A DNA stretch of 64,000 bases from Tepidiforma sp. (GTDB taxonomy: Bacteria; Chloroflexota; Dehalococcoidia; Tepidiformales; Tepidiformaceae): NCBI RefSeq assembly GCF_026003995.1, contig NZ_BPIG01000003.1:62001-126000 (forward strand), read 5' to 3'. Of this stretch, positions 41,728-50,368 are shown in pieces. Under the pieces are notes generated by a model. The model saw only the letters and a program-made list of their open reading frames with translations. It was not told where the DNA came from and searched no databases. The stretch's first letter is position 1. Every line of letters starts with the position of its first letter. The position numbers were made by a program, and so were the translations under genes.

Positions 41728-42883
41728 TCAAGCGGTCGCGCGGAGGATGTCGCGCAAATTCTCACAGACGAAATCGACGTCGGCGTCGGTCATCGCGGGG
41801 GAACATGGGCAGGCTGATGGCGCCGTCGAAGATGCGCTCGGAGACGGGGAAATCGCCGGGCTGGTAGCCGAGCCTGCGGTAGGCAGTGTGGTAGTGGAGG
41901 GGGATGAAGTGGACGGAGGTGCCGATGCCGCGCTCGGCGAGGCGGCGGATGACGTCGTCGCGCTGGACCGGGGAGCGCTGGTTGTCGACGCGGACCATGA
42001 AGAGGTGCCAGGCGTGGCGGTTCGCCTCATCGAAGGCGGGGAGGGTGAGCAGGGGCTCATCGCGGAGGTTGGCGAGGTAGCGCATGGCGATGCGGGTGCG
42101 GGCTTCGGTGAGGCGGTCGAGTTTGGCCAGCTGCCGGCGGCCGAGGGCGGCGGCGAGGTCGGTGAGGTTGTCCTTGAAGCCGAATTCGACGATGTCGTAG
42201 CGCCAGCTGCCGCCGGCGTCGTAGCGGTTCCAGGCGTCCTTCGTCATGCCGTGGAGGGTGAGGACGCGGACGCGGTCGGAGAGGGCCTGGTCGGCGGTGG
42301 CGAGGGCGCCGCCTTCGCCGGTGGTGATGTTCTTGGTCGCGTAGAAGCTGAACGCGGTGGCGTCGCCGATGCTGCCGATCGGCCGGCCGCGGTAGGCGGC
42401 GCCGATGGCGTGGGCGGCGTCTTCGAGGACGCGGATGCCGCGCGGGCGGGCGATGGCGAGGATCGCATCCATGTCGCACGGTTCGCCGGCGAAATGGACG
42501 GGGATGACGGCCTTCGTGCGGGGGGTGATGGCGCGTTCGAAGGCTTCCGGGTCGAGGTTGGCGTCGCGTTCGCGGACGTCGACGAGGACGGGCCGGGCGC
42601 CGGTGTGGACGACGACGGTGGCGGTGGCGGAGAAGGTGTAGGCGGGGACGATGACCTCATCGCCGGGGCCGATGTCCCATGCGCGGAGGCAGAGGTGGAG
42701 GGCGGCGGTGCAGGAGTTGACGGCGTTGACGAAGGGGGCGCCGCAGGCGGCGGCGAGTTCGCGCTCGAATTCGCGGACGTTGGGGCCGGAGGTGAGCCAG
42801 CCGCTGCGCAGGGTCTCGGCGACGGCGGCGATGTCGTCGTCGTCGATGGCGGGGCGGAAGAACGGGATGCGCAGTTCGGCCAT
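41728..42883 (-). pseudogene. DegT/DnrJ/EryC1 aminotransferase, frame broken by one extra C
   Basis: A PLP-dependent sugar aminotransferase of the DegT family, which makes amino-sugars for surface glycans. PLP contacts are visible: S-C-T-A-A-L-H near 57-63, L-E-D-A-A-H-A-I-G near 153-161 and the lysine K184 in F-Y-A-T-K-N-I. The frame is intact to P-M-F-P about 25 residues from the end, where a run of five C (complement of 41797-41801) shifts it. Removing one C gives the expected tail A-M-T-D-A-D-V-D-F-V and a stop at 41728. TACACT (complement of 42890-42895) is 6 nt before the ATG. Confidence 0.82.
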
Positions 42884-42931
42884 GGGGGCAGTGTAGGATA
42901 CGGGCCGGTAGCTACCAGCAGGGGGGCGCGC
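42884..42931. promoter_or_regulatory. Overlapping divergent -10 elements
   Basis: The minus-strand TACACT (complement of 42890-42895) for the aminotransferase and a plus-strand TAGGAT (42894-42899) for the epoxide hydrolase share two bases. One polymerase would exclude the other. The plus-strand leader would be about 26 nt, the minus one leaderless. Confidence 0.45.
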
Positions 42932-43894
42932 GTGGCCGAAATCCGGCACCGGTTCATCGCAACGAACGGCATCCGCATGCACGTGGCGGAGGCGGGGGAG
43001 GGGTTCCCGGTGGTGTTCTGCCACGGGTTCCCGGAGCTGTGGTATTCGTGGCGGCACCAGCTGCACGCGCTGGCGGAGGCCGGCTACCGGGCGATCGCGC
43101 CGGACATGCGGGGCTACGGGGAGACGGATGCGCCGGCGGACCCGGCGCAGTACACGATGAAGGTGCTCTGCGCGGATATGGCGGGGCTGCTCGATGCGCT
43201 GGGGCTCGAGCGGGCGGTGTTCGTCGGGCACGACTGGGGCGGCGCGGTGGTGTGGCAGATGGGCCTGCGCTACCCGGAGCGGGTGGCCGCCATCGTGGGG
43301 CTGAACACGCCGTATGCGCCGCCTTCGAACCGGAGGACGACGGAGGCGCTGCGCGACTACCACGGGCTGACGGATGCGACGTTCTACATGCGCTACTTCC
43401 TGCAGCCGGGCATCGCCGAGGCGGAGCTGGAGGCGGACATCGAGCGGACGTTCCACAAGGTGTTCATGGACTGGACGAGGGCGGAGGACTTCACGACGTT
43501 CATGAAGGTGGGCGGTGACGGCAGCGGGGTGCTGGCGCGCATCCCGGATGACCGGCGGTCGTTCCTCTCGGAGGAGGAGATCGGCGTCTACGTGGCGGCG
43601 TACCGGAAGACGGGCTTCCGGGGCGGGCTGAACTGGTATCGCGGGGCGGACCTGAACGCGGACGAGGCGGATGCGCCGAAAGGGCCGCAGCTCCACGTGC
43701 CGGCGATGATGATCACCGCGGCCAACGACACGATTTTGAAGCCGGAGATGGCGGCGGCGATGCCGGCGCTCATCCCGGGCATCCGGATGGAGCACCTCGA
43801 GCGGTGCGGGCACTGGACGCAGCAGGAGCGGCCGGCGGAAGTGAACCGGCTGCTGCTGGATTTCCTCGGCTCGCTCGGGCTGCTGCGGGGCTGA
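42932..43894 (+). CDS. Epoxide hydrolase-like alpha/beta hydrolase
   Basis: A 320-residue soluble epoxide hydrolase-type enzyme. The oxyanion motif H-G-F-P is at 31-34, the nucleophile is Asp101 in G-H-D-W-G-G, and the catalytic His is in C-G-H-W-T-Q-Q-E near 293-300. A cap domain with two or more Tyr candidates (about 140-230, for example F-Y-M-R-Y-F) could polarise the epoxide. Haloalkane dehalogenase or fluoroacetate dehalogenase activity is an alternative, since they share the Asp nucleophile. The GTG start is chosen from the protein alignment pattern (I-R-H-R-F-I-A-T-N-G-I-R-M-H). Confidence 0.85.
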   Translation: MAEIRHRFIATNGIRMHVAEAGEGFPVVFCHGFPELWYSWRHQLHALAEAGYRAIAPDMRGYGETDAPADPAQYTMKVLCADMAGLLDALGLERAVFVGHDWGGAVVWQMGLRYPERVAAIVGLNTPYAPPSNRRTTEALRDYHGLTDATFYMRYFLQPGIAEAELEADIERTFHKVFMDWTRAEDFTTFMKVGGDGSGVLARIPDDRRSFLSEEEIGVYVAAYRKTGFRGGLNWYRGADLNADEADAPKGPQLHVPAMMITAANDTILKPEMAAAMPALIPGIRMEHLERCGHWTQQERPAEVNRLLLDFLGSLGLLRG

Positions 43895-44069
43895 CGGTCA
43901 GAGGCGGGGCCCGGCGAACGGCCGGCGGCGAAAGCGCCGGCGGCGGCGCCACCGCCGGAAGGGCCAGAGGAACCGGAACACGGGGGAACCACCTCGCGCG
44001 AGAAGGCTTCGCCGTTCCCATGGCGCGGGGGCGGGGAAAGGTGACGCGGCGCGCCCGCGCGGGCGCACG

Positions 44070-44408
44070 TCAGGGGCAGCAGTCGGAGGCGCCGGGCGCG
44101 GCCGGTCTGTCGGGCGGGCAGCAGAGGCCGTAGCAGAACGCCGCCAGCCAGCGGATGACCTCCGGGTCGAGGCAGTAGCAGGCGCCGGGGCCTTCGACCT
44201 CGCCGCGGACGATGCCGGCCTCCTTCAGCACTTTCAGGTGCTGGGAGACGGTGGACTGGGCGAGGGGGAGGGCGGCGACGAGATCGCTGACGCAGGCGGC
44301 GCGGCGGGCGAGTTCGCTGATGATGGCGACCCGGGCAGGGTTGCCGAGGGCGCGGAAGATGGCAGCGGCGCGCTCTTCATCGGTGGTGAGGGTGGGGATC
44401 GGCTTCAT
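44070..44408 (-). CDS. ArsR/SmtB-family repressor with Cys-rich tail
   Basis: A 112-residue winged-helix regulator. It has A-L-G-N-P-A-R-V-A-I-I near 20-30, C-V-S-D-L-V near 39-44, the recognition helix Q-S-T-V-S-Q-H-L-K-V-L near 51-61, and G-I-V-R-G-E. Eight cysteines (39, 77, 79, 92, 96, 97, 110, 111) include C-Y-C and two C-C pairs in the C-terminal 36 residues, pointing to sensing of a soft metal or metalloid such as As, Cd, Pb or Cu. No efflux or reductase gene is adjacent, so the target is unknown. The 175 bp to its left hold GC-rich hairpins and no gene. Confidence 0.88.
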   Translation of the reverse strand: MKPIPTLTTDEERAAAIFRALGNPARVAIISELARRAACVSDLVAALPLAQSTVSQHLKVLKEAGIVRGEVEGPGACYCLDPEVIRWLAAFCYGLCCPPDRPAAPGASDCCP

Positions 44409-44446
44409 GGCGCGGGGATATCGTACCGCGGGGCCGGGGCTGGCGG

Positions 44447-45382
44447 TCAGCGCGGGAGGAGGAGCCGGAGCCGCTCGTCGATCTCGCGGAGGGGCGCGCC
44501 GCCGCCGAACCGCTCGAGGACGCGGCGGCGGCCGTCGAGGTTGAGGCCGAGCGCGCCGGCCGCGTGGCGTTCGAGCAGGCGGCGGAGGGCGTCGCTGACG
44601 GCCTCGAAGCCGCTGGCCTGGATGGCCCCCGGCATCGGGTGGGTCCAGATGACGTAGCGGCCGCGGGCGAGCGCCTCGGCGGCCATGAACGACTGGCCGT
44701 CGTGGGTGGTGAGGCGGACGAGGACGGTGATTTCGCGGTAGAGGGCGTCCATGTCGTCGACCCAGCCGCGGGCTTCGAGGTTGGGCGGGAGCGGCCCGGG
44801 CAGCGTCTCCGGCGGCGAGGGGATGAGGAGGAAACGGACGCCGGGGAAGGCGCCGGGCAGGCGCGCCATCGTCTCCCAGTCGAAGACTTCGCGGTCGAAG
44901 GCGTCGACGGGATAGTAGAGAAGGACGGTGAAGCGAGGCGGGAGGGGCGGGGGTTCGGCTTCGGGGACGGGGATCGGGAGGGGGACCTCCTCGGCGCGGA
45001 TGCCGGCCGCGCGGAGCTCTTCGGCGAGCCAGGGCGCATCGCACCAGTGGATGGCGCGCTCGGCGAGGCGGGCATCGGCGTTGCGGCGGCGGTGTTCGTC
45101 GAGAGCGATCTGGACATCGGTGCCGACCCAGTGGATGACGATGGGACGGCGGCGGACCCGGGCGAGGCGGGCCTGGGGCGACCCGCGGTCGAGCCGGCTG
45201 CCGATGAGGTAGACGATATCGGCGCGGGCGACGGCGGCGGCGACGCGGCCCCAGGCGGGGAGGCTGCGGCCGGGGTGGGGGAGGTACTCGGCCCGCCAGC
45301 CGAGCGAGCTGAGGTCGGCGGCGAGGCGGCGGCCGAAGTAGGGGAGGCCGAGGATGAGGACACGGCCGCGGCGGTCGCTCAC
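44447..45382 (-). CDS. Glycosyltransferase, GT-B type
   Basis: A 311-residue protein with a GT-B glycosyltransferase layout. The N-terminal Rossmann-like half starts V-L-I-L-G-L-P-Y-F-G-R near 8-18 and has I-V-I-H-W-V-G-T-D near 85-93. The C-terminal half has R-G-W-V-D-D-M and the donor-binding S-F-M-A-A-E-A-L-A-R-G near 238-248. Sugar and acceptor are unknown. The GTG start overlaps the stop of the acyltransferase gene by four bases (GTGA), so the two are translationally coupled and probably modify the same surface glycan. Confidence 0.72.
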   Translation of the reverse strand: MSDRRGRVLILGLPYFGRRLAADLSSLGWRAEYLPHPGRSLPAWGRVAAAVARADIVYLIGSRLDRGSPQARLARVRRRPIVIHWVGTDVQIALDEHRRRNADARLAERAIHWCDAPWLAEELRAAGIRAEEVPLPIPVPEAEPPPLPPRFTVLLYYPVDAFDREVFDWETMARLPGAFPGVRFLLIPSPPETLPGPLPPNLEARGWVDDMDALYREITVLVRLTTHDGQSFMAAEALARGRYVIWTHPMPGAIQASGFEAVSDALRRLLERHAAGALGLNLDGRRRVLERFGGGAPLREIDERLRLLLPR

Positions 45383-45972
45383 GCGGGGGCTTCCCCGGCG
45401 CGGCGGGCGCGCGGCGCGAGGACGGTCGCGCCGGCGGGCACATCGCGGTCGACGAGGGCGTGGGCGCCGATGGTGGCGCATTCGCCGATGGTGACGCCGT
45501 GCAGGACGGTGGCGCCGATGCCGAGGTAGGCACCGCGGCCGATGCGGACGGGCGCCTGCTGGCGGGGCCGGCGCTCGCGGAGGGGGCCAAGGCCGACGTC
45601 GAGGTGGGTGATGATGCTGGCGCGCATGGAGAGGGTGGCCTCGTCTTCGATGGTGACGGCATCGGCGAGGTCGATGAGGACATCGGTGCCGAGGTGGACG
45701 CGGGAGCCGATGCGGAGGTTCGAGAAATCGCGGCCGGCGTTGACGATGTGGATGGGGCCGTGGATGGAGACCCCGCGGCCGACGCTGGCGCCGAAGAGGC
45801 GGAGCAGCTCCTCGTGGTGGGCGACGGTGGTGCGGAGCTCCATGGCGATGCCTTCGATGCCGTCGCGGAGGTAGCGGGCGCGCCAGCGGGCGCGGCGGAG
45901 GGGTGCGAGGCCGGCGCGGAGGGGGCGGCCGAGGGGGCGGAGGGCATCGCGGAGGGCGGGGAAGGCCGGCAT
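45379..45972 (-). CDS. Left-handed beta-helix acyltransferase
   Basis: A 197-residue hexapeptide-repeat protein. Residues from about 63 to 185 show repeating I-G-x-x-V-x or I-G-x-G-A turns (I-G-S-R-V-H-L-G-T-D, I-G-R-G-A-Y-L-G-I-G-A-T-V, I-G-E-C-A-T-I-G-A-H-A-L-V), building an LbH coil as in serine, maltose or colanic-acid O-acetyltransferases. The likely catalytic His is in I-I-T-H-L-D-V. It probably acetylates a sugar that the coupled glycosyltransferase handles. It begins 23 bp from GTTTAC repeats in the upstream region. Confidence 0.78.
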   Translation of the reverse strand: MPAFPALRDALRPLGRPLRAGLAPLRRARWRARYLRDGIEGIAMELRTTVAHHEELLRLFGASVGRGVSIHGPIHIVNAGRDFSNLRIGSRVHLGTDVLIDLADAVTIEDEATLSMRASIITHLDVGLGPLRERRPRQQAPVRIGRGAYLGIGATVLHGVTIGECATIGAHALVDRDVPAGATVLAPRARRAGEAPA

Positions 45973-46115
45973 TGGAGGGCCTCGCGGGCGGGCTGTAAAC
46001 TGTCCGTAAACAGTTCGGCGGCCCCCCGAAGGGCGGGGGGATTTGGCTTGCCTGCATAATCTTCGCCGCCTACGCTGCTAGCTGCGAGCGTATTCCCGCT
46101 CCCCAGTGAGGCGAC
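45973..46115. promoter_or_regulatory. Divergent region with GTAAAC repeats
   Basis: Two GTAAAC direct repeats (45995-46000 and 46006-46011) are 11 bp apart, one helical turn. The same bases also form an inverted repeat AACTGT-N6-ACAGTT (45998-46015), a typical regulator-binding layout. A CATAAT follows near 46055 as a possible -10 for the secreted protein gene, with a leader of about 50 nt. Confidence 0.4.
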
Positions 46116-46556
46116 ATGAAACGAGCGATTCTCCCTGCGATTGGCGCTGTCGCGGTTGCGATGGCTGCGATTCCCGCGCTGGTGGCGGCCCAGGGCGCGC
46201 CGCCTTCGCCGCCCGCGACGTACTACGGCTCCGTTCCTTCGGGTGTCGGGCCGGGGCAGGCGGTCCTGGCCATCGTGACGAGCGGCGGCAGCTCGCAGAC
46301 CTGCGGCGTCGGGCAGACGATCGCCGACGGCTCGGGCGTGGTGTACGTGGTGGACGTGATCGCGGACAGCCAGCTCGCCGGCTGCGGCGCCGCGGGGCGG
46401 ACGGTGCAGTTCTACTTCGTGGGCAACCGGCAGATGGCGACGGACACGGCGACCTGGGGCGGGCCGGGGCCGGCGCAGCGGAACCTGACGGGGCTGGGGC
46501 CGCAGCTGACGCCCCGGAACATCGGCCCGCAGGTGGCGAAGGACGGCACGAACTAG
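46116..46556 (+). CDS. Secreted hypothetical protein, paralogue 1
   Basis: A 146-residue exported protein. The signal peptide is about residues 1-25 (hydrophobic A-V-A-V-A-M-A-A-I-P-A-L-V, cleavage after A-A-Q or nearby). The mature part has T-C-G-V-G-Q-T-I-A-D-G-S near 66-77, V-V-Y-V-V-D-V-I-A-D-S near 80-90 and A-G-C-G-A-A-G near 93-99, and ends G-P-Q-V-A-K-D-G-T-N. The two Cys probably form a disulfide. The family is unknown. It is the first of two tandem paralogues. Confidence 0.7.
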   Translation: MKRAILPAIGAVAVAMAAIPALVAAQGAPPSPPATYYGSVPSGVGPGQAVLAIVTSGGSSQTCGVGQTIADGSGVVYVVDVIADSQLAGCGAAGRTVQFYFVGNRQMATDTATWGGPGPAQRNLTGLGPQLTPRNIGPQVAKDGTN

Positions 46557-46569
46557 CGATACTCCGGGC

Positions 46570-47067
46570 ATGACCACACTGCGCCGCGGCTGGGCGCGCC
46601 GGCTGATGATCTTCGCCGGGCTGCTCGCCGCGGCGCTGTCGTTCCCGGCGGGCTCGGGCGCGCAGCAGCCGCCGGGGCCACCGGATTTCGCGTGGCCGTA
46701 CGGCATCGTCCAGGCCGATGGCGCGAACCTCGACCCGGCCGTCCAGCCAGTCATCGCGCTGGTGAACGGGAAGGCGTGCGGCGACGGGGTGACGCAGGTG
46801 GCGGCGGCCGGGCCGGGCACGCCGGCCTCGGATGTGGGGAAGACGGTCTACGTGGTGGACGTGCTGGCGGACGGGAGCGGGCCGGGCCAGCGGCCGGGCT
46901 GCGGGGCGCCGGGGCTGCCGATCCGGCTGTGGTTCCCGGTGGCGCGGCGGTTCGCGCTGCAGGAGCCGCTTTTCGCGCCGGGCGGCCAGCGGGCGGACGT
47001 CGACCTGGGGCCAGCGCTGCCGTTCCGGCTGACGGCGCCGCAGGCGGCATCGGACGGGGTGAACTGA
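46570..47067 (+). CDS. Secreted hypothetical protein, paralogue 2
   Basis: A 165-residue exported protein, paralogous to the preceding gene. Signal peptide about residues 1-31. It shares K-A-C-G-D-G-V-T, T-V-Y-V-V-D-V-L-A-D-G-S, P-G-C-G-A-P-G and an L-G-P-x-L segment followed by a similar end (A-A-S-D-G-V-N against A-K-D-G-T-N). The conserved Cys pair and V-Y-V-V-D-V core suggest a compact beta-rich domain. A GATACT hexamer (46558-46563), overlapping the previous stop region, lies 6 nt before the ATG and gives the gene its own leaderless start. Confidence 0.7.
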   Translation: MTTLRRGWARRLMIFAGLLAAALSFPAGSGAQQPPGPPDFAWPYGIVQADGANLDPAVQPVIALVNGKACGDGVTQVAAAGPGTPASDVGKTVYVVDVLADGSGPGQRPGCGAPGLPIRLWFPVARRFALQEPLFAPGGQRADVDLGPALPFRLTAPQAASDGVN

Positions 47068-47073
47068 GCGGGA

Positions 47074-48015
47074 CTACGCTTCGCCGGTGAGGAAGCGGCG
47101 CGGGACGTCGCGGAGCATGGCGTCGATCGTCTCCTGCGGGACGCCGTCGCGGAGGAGGGCGGGCACGGCAACGGTGGAGACGAAGAGGTAGCGGGTCGGG
47201 CCCTGCGGCGGTGGCGGCTGCTGGCCTTTGACGATCGGCATGGGGGCGTAATCGTGGCCGAGCATGAGGCGGCCGGCCCAGCCTCGGTCGATGAGGGCTT
47301 TGACGGTGGCGTTGCGCTGCTCCCACGTGGGGCGGCCGGGCGCGCCGGGGTAGCGGTCCATGGAGAGGAACACCCCGCGCTGGAGGAGGCGCTCGAGGTA
47401 GTCGACGTCGGTGGTGTCGGCGCTGTGGCCGATGGCGACGCGGTCCATCTGAACGCCTTCGTCTTCGAAGATTTGGACCTGCTGCCAGCCGACCTCTTCG
47501 GGCGCCCACTGGTGGGTGCTGATGGGGATGCCGGTGCGTTTGCAGGCGCGGGCGGCGCCGCGGAGGATGCGCTCGCCCTCGGGGGTGACGCCGCCCATGT
47601 CGTTGGCGACCTTGATGACGCCGGCGCGGATATCGGTGGTGCCGATGCCGGTTTCGATCTCGTGCACGAAGATATCGGCGATTTCGTCGGGGTCGCGGGT
47701 CCAGAAGGAGCGGGGGATATCGCGCCAGATGCCGGTAGCGACGACGACGTTGATGCCGGCTTCGCGGGCGACATCGCGGACGAATGCGACGTCGCGGCCG
47801 AGGTCGGGCGTGGTGAGGTCGATGATGGTGCCGATGCCGCCTTCGCGGGCTTCGCGGAGCTCGCGGATGGTGTTGGCGCGGGTGGCTTCCCAGTCGAAGC
47901 GCCACGGGTAGTGGTGGTTGTCTTCGCCCATGCCGACGAGAACGTGCTCGTGGCTGAGGGTGACGCCGAGCGAGCCGGCATCGACGGGGCCGAGGACGGT
48001 CTGGACGGTCGCCAT
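47074..48015 (-). CDS. Phosphotriesterase-family metal-dependent hydrolase
   Basis: A 313-residue amidohydrolase-superfamily TIM barrel of the phosphotriesterase family. The metal ligands are H22 and H24 (S-H-E-H), the carbamylated Lys K135 (V-I-K-V-A), H168 (S-T-H-Q), H197 (I-G-H-S) and D255 (G-H-D-Y). Natural members are mostly lactonases or carboxylesterases; the substrate here is not evident. CACAAT (complement of 48023-48028) is 7 nt before the ATG, predicting a leaderless mRNA. The stop is only 6 bp from the stop of the convergent secreted protein gene. Confidence 0.88.
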   Translation of the reverse strand: MATVQTVLGPVDAGSLGVTLSHEHVLVGMGEDNHHYPWRFDWEATRANTIRELREAREGGIGTIIDLTTPDLGRDVAFVRDVAREAGINVVVATGIWRDIPRSFWTRDPDEIADIFVHEIETGIGTTDIRAGVIKVANDMGGVTPEGERILRGAARACKRTGIPISTHQWAPEEVGWQQVQIFEDEGVQMDRVAIGHSADTTDVDYLERLLQRGVFLSMDRYPGAPGRPTWEQRNATVKALIDRGWAGRLMLGHDYAPMPIVKGQQPPPPQGPTRYLFVSTVAVPALLRDGVPQETIDAMLRDVPRRFLTGEA

Positions 48016-48150
48016 GGCGGGGATTGTGCCGCGGCGGGCGGCGGCTGTCGACGGGGGCGGCCTGACAGGCGGGGTGGAACCGGCTACACTCCCGGCCACA
48101 CCGGGATGGCGCCGGCCGGCGCCATGTGCCCTGCCCCTGGAGGTGACGCG

Positions 48151-48585
48151 ATGCCTGAGTTTCCTTCGGTCGAGTGGTTCCGCGCGGCGGCCGACCTGCT
48201 GAACGCCTCGGACAGCTTCAAGCGGCTGGGGACGTGCGATGCGGAGATGGGCGTGCAGGTGGGCGACCGCTACTTCGAAATCGATTTCGAGGCGTTCGAA
48301 GTGAAGGACGTGAAGGAGATCGACGCGAAGCGGGCGGAGGAGCTGGATTTCGTGCTCGTGCAATCGCCGGAGGCGTGGCGGGCGATGATCGAGGACATCC
48401 AGCGGAACGGGCGGGCGACGCACGAGTACACGCTGAATTCGCTGGACCTTCGGAGCGCGGAGGAGTTCGCGCGCGGGAAGGACTACCACCGGCGGGACTC
48501 GTTCTACCGCTTCAATCAGACGTTCCAGGAGTACTTCGACATGGCGGCGAAGATCCCGACGACGTTCCCGGCGGGGGTCGCGTAG
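48151..48585 (+). CDS. Small conserved protein, SCP2-like in pattern
   Basis: A 144-residue soluble protein. It has a perfect ribosome site, GGAGGTGA 4 nt from the ATG, and a TACACT about 65 bp upstream. The sequence order (helix W-F-R-A-A-A-D-L-L-N, strand G-V-Q-V-G-D-R-Y-F-E-I-D-F, F-V-L-V-Q-S-P-E-A-W, and Y-R-F-N-Q-T-F-Q-E-Y-F-D at the end) recalls SCP2 sterol-carrier-like lipid-binding domains, but the match is by pattern only. No signal peptide. It runs in the same direction as the DinB gene 26 bp downstream. Confidence 0.6.
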   Translation: MPEFPSVEWFRAAADLLNASDSFKRLGTCDAEMGVQVGDRYFEIDFEAFEVKDVKEIDAKRAEELDFVLVQSPEAWRAMIEDIQRNGRATHEYTLNSLDLRSAEEFARGKDYHRRDSFYRFNQTFQEYFDMAAKIPTTFPAGVA

Positions 48586-48611
48586 GCGGCGGAGTGTGCG
48601 ATGATGGCGGG

Positions 48612-49127
48612 GTGGACGGCCCGGTTTCGCTCGAACTGATCCGCTTTACGGCGGAGTTCCACGACTGGGCGAACGACCGCATCCTGCGGGCAGCGGAGGC
48701 GGCGGGCGAGGAGGCGGCGGGGGCGCGCATCCCGGGGAGCTACGGGGACGGTTCGCTGCATGCGCTGCTGGCGCACCTCGTGGCCGCGGAGCGGCACTGG
48801 CTGCGGCGGTGGCTGGGCGACAGCGAGGCGAAGCTGGACGGCCCGGCGACGTGGCCGACGACCGCGGCGGTGCGGGAGGCGTGGGAACTGCACCGGCCGG
48901 AACGGGCGCGGTTCTTCGCGGAGCTGGATGAGGCGCGGCTGCTCTCGGTGTGCCGCTACCGGCGGAACCAGCCGCCGCTGCCGGACGAGCGGCCGCTCTG
49001 GCAGCTCATCCTGCACGTGTTCAACCATTCGACCCACCACCGGGCGGAGGCGGCGGCGATCCTGACGACGATCGGCCGCCCGCCGGAGAGCGTGGACATG
49101 ATCGACTACATCCGGCGGGACGGCTGA
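48612..49127 (+). CDS. DinB family protein
   Basis: A 171-residue four-helix DinB protein. The metal-binding pattern is clear: His in H-L-V-A-A-E-R-H near 55-62, and H-V-F-N-H-S-T-H-H-R near 137-146, the family signature. Some members are bacillithiol or mycothiol S-transferases. The GTG start has GATGAT 6 nt upstream (48600-48605). It is convergent with the BNR gene, 10 bp away. This is the third DinB-fold gene of the window. Confidence 0.85.
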   Translation: MDGPVSLELIRFTAEFHDWANDRILRAAEAAGEEAAGARIPGSYGDGSLHALLAHLVAAERHWLRRWLGDSEAKLDGPATWPTTAAVREAWELHRPERARFFAELDEARLLSVCRYRRNQPPLPDERPLWQLILHVFNHSTHHRAEAAAILTTIGRPPESVDMIDYIRRDG

Positions 49128-49137
49128 GGGCTTCGCG

Positions 49138-50307
49138 TCAGAGCAGGTCGTTCGGGATGGCGGTGACGGAGAGGATGGGGGGCAGGGTGCCGGGGAGGCG
49201 GACCCAGGATTCGCCCCATTCGCGGCCGTACCAGACTTCGCCGTTGGTGGTGCCGAGGAAGACGCCTTCGGGGTCGATGCCGTCGGTGTCCATGGCATCG
49301 CGGTAGACGCTCTGGTAGTCGTGCGGGCCGGGGAGGCCGCGGGTGAGGCGCTCCCACGTGGCGCCGGCGTCGGCGGTGCGGTAGACGGCGAACTGGCCGT
49401 TGACGACGCGGAAGTTGTCGGCCTCCATCTCGAGCGGGACGACGAAGACGGCGTCGCGGCCCTGCTTCGTGACGGCGAGGGGGAAGCCGTGGAAGGAGGG
49501 GAGGCCCTTCGTGACGTCGTGCCACTGGCGGCCGCCGTTGTCGGAGCGGAAGACGCCGACGTGGGCCTGGCCCCAGAGGCGGTCGGGGTTCTTCGGGTCG
49601 AGGCGGAGGCGGTGGAACTCGTTGGCGGCGAGGGGGTCGACGCCCTCGGGGGCGGGGAACTGTTCCGCCATCTCGGGGAACATCTCGGCGACTTTTTCGA
49701 ACATCTCGCGGACTTCGGGCGTCGTGGCGATGGCGGTGTGCCAGCGCGGCTCCCAGGTCTTGCCGCCGTCTTCGGAGCAGTAGCAGCCGCCGGTGGCGAT
49801 GTTGATGTAGAGGCGGTTCGGCTCGCGCGGGTCGAGTTCGATGGCGGTGAGGGCCGACTGGCCGCCGCCGGTCATGTGCCAGAACTTGCGGTCGGGGAGA
49901 CGGTTCAGGTCATCGACGGGCTGCCAGGATTCGCCCCAGTCGTCGGAGCGGAAGAGGCCGGCGGGCTGGGTGCCGGCCCAGACGACGCCGGGCTGGGCCG
50001 GGTGGCCGGGGGTGATGCCCCAGACGTTGTCGATGGTGATGCCCATGTCCTGGGGGAAGCCGAGGCCGGGTGAGCGCTGCTCCCAGGTCTGGCCGCCGTC
50101 GTCGCTGCGGGCGACAGAGCGGCCCCAGGCCCAGTGGTTGGCGGCGAGGAGGATGCGGGCCGGGCGGCGGCGGGTATCGACGGCAGACTGGTAGACGGAG
50201 GTGCCCTTCAGCATCGGAGGCGAGAGTTCCCAGCGTTCGCGGGCGGGGTCGGAGCGGTAGATGAAGAACGCTTTGCGGGTGCCGATGAGGAGCGTGGTGC
50301 CGGGCAT
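49138..50307 (-). CDS. BNR/Asp-box beta-propeller protein
   Basis: A 389-residue sialidase-like propeller of the VPS10/WD40-YVTN type. Asp-boxes recur: S-D-D-G-G-Q-T-W near 67-74, S-D-D-W-G-E-S-W near 121-128, S-E-D-G-G-K-T-W, S-D-N-G-G-R-Q-W and T-A-D-A-G-A-T-W. There is no signal peptide, so it seems cytoplasmic, and the arginine triad of true sialidases is not evident. It begins L-L-I-G-T-R-K-A-F-F, as in a common family of exo-alpha-sialidase-annotated proteins with unknown activity. An AGGAAG lies 6 nt before the ATG. Confidence 0.82.
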   Translation of the reverse strand: MPGTTLLIGTRKAFFIYRSDPARERWELSPPMLKGTSVYQSAVDTRRRPARILLAANHWAWGRSVARSDDGGQTWEQRSPGLGFPQDMGITIDNVWGITPGHPAQPGVVWAGTQPAGLFRSDDWGESWQPVDDLNRLPDRKFWHMTGGGQSALTAIELDPREPNRLYINIATGGCYCSEDGGKTWEPRWHTAIATTPEVREMFEKVAEMFPEMAEQFPAPEGVDPLAANEFHRLRLDPKNPDRLWGQAHVGVFRSDNGGRQWHDVTKGLPSFHGFPLAVTKQGRDAVFVVPLEMEADNFRVVNGQFAVYRTADAGATWERLTRGLPGPHDYQSVYRDAMDTDGIDPEGVFLGTTNGEVWYGREWGESWVRLPGTLPPILSVTAIPNDLL

Positions 50308-50368
50308 GTGGTGCTTCCTTTCTGCCCCCGGCGGGGGCGCGGCTGGCGCAGTGGACGGGGGCGGCGGG

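Noticed and set aside
44070-46820. A 916-codon minus-strand frame ending in the ArsR gene
   Set aside because: Only the last 112 codons look like a protein; the rest is antisense or off-frame to the glycosyltransferase and acyltransferase genes.
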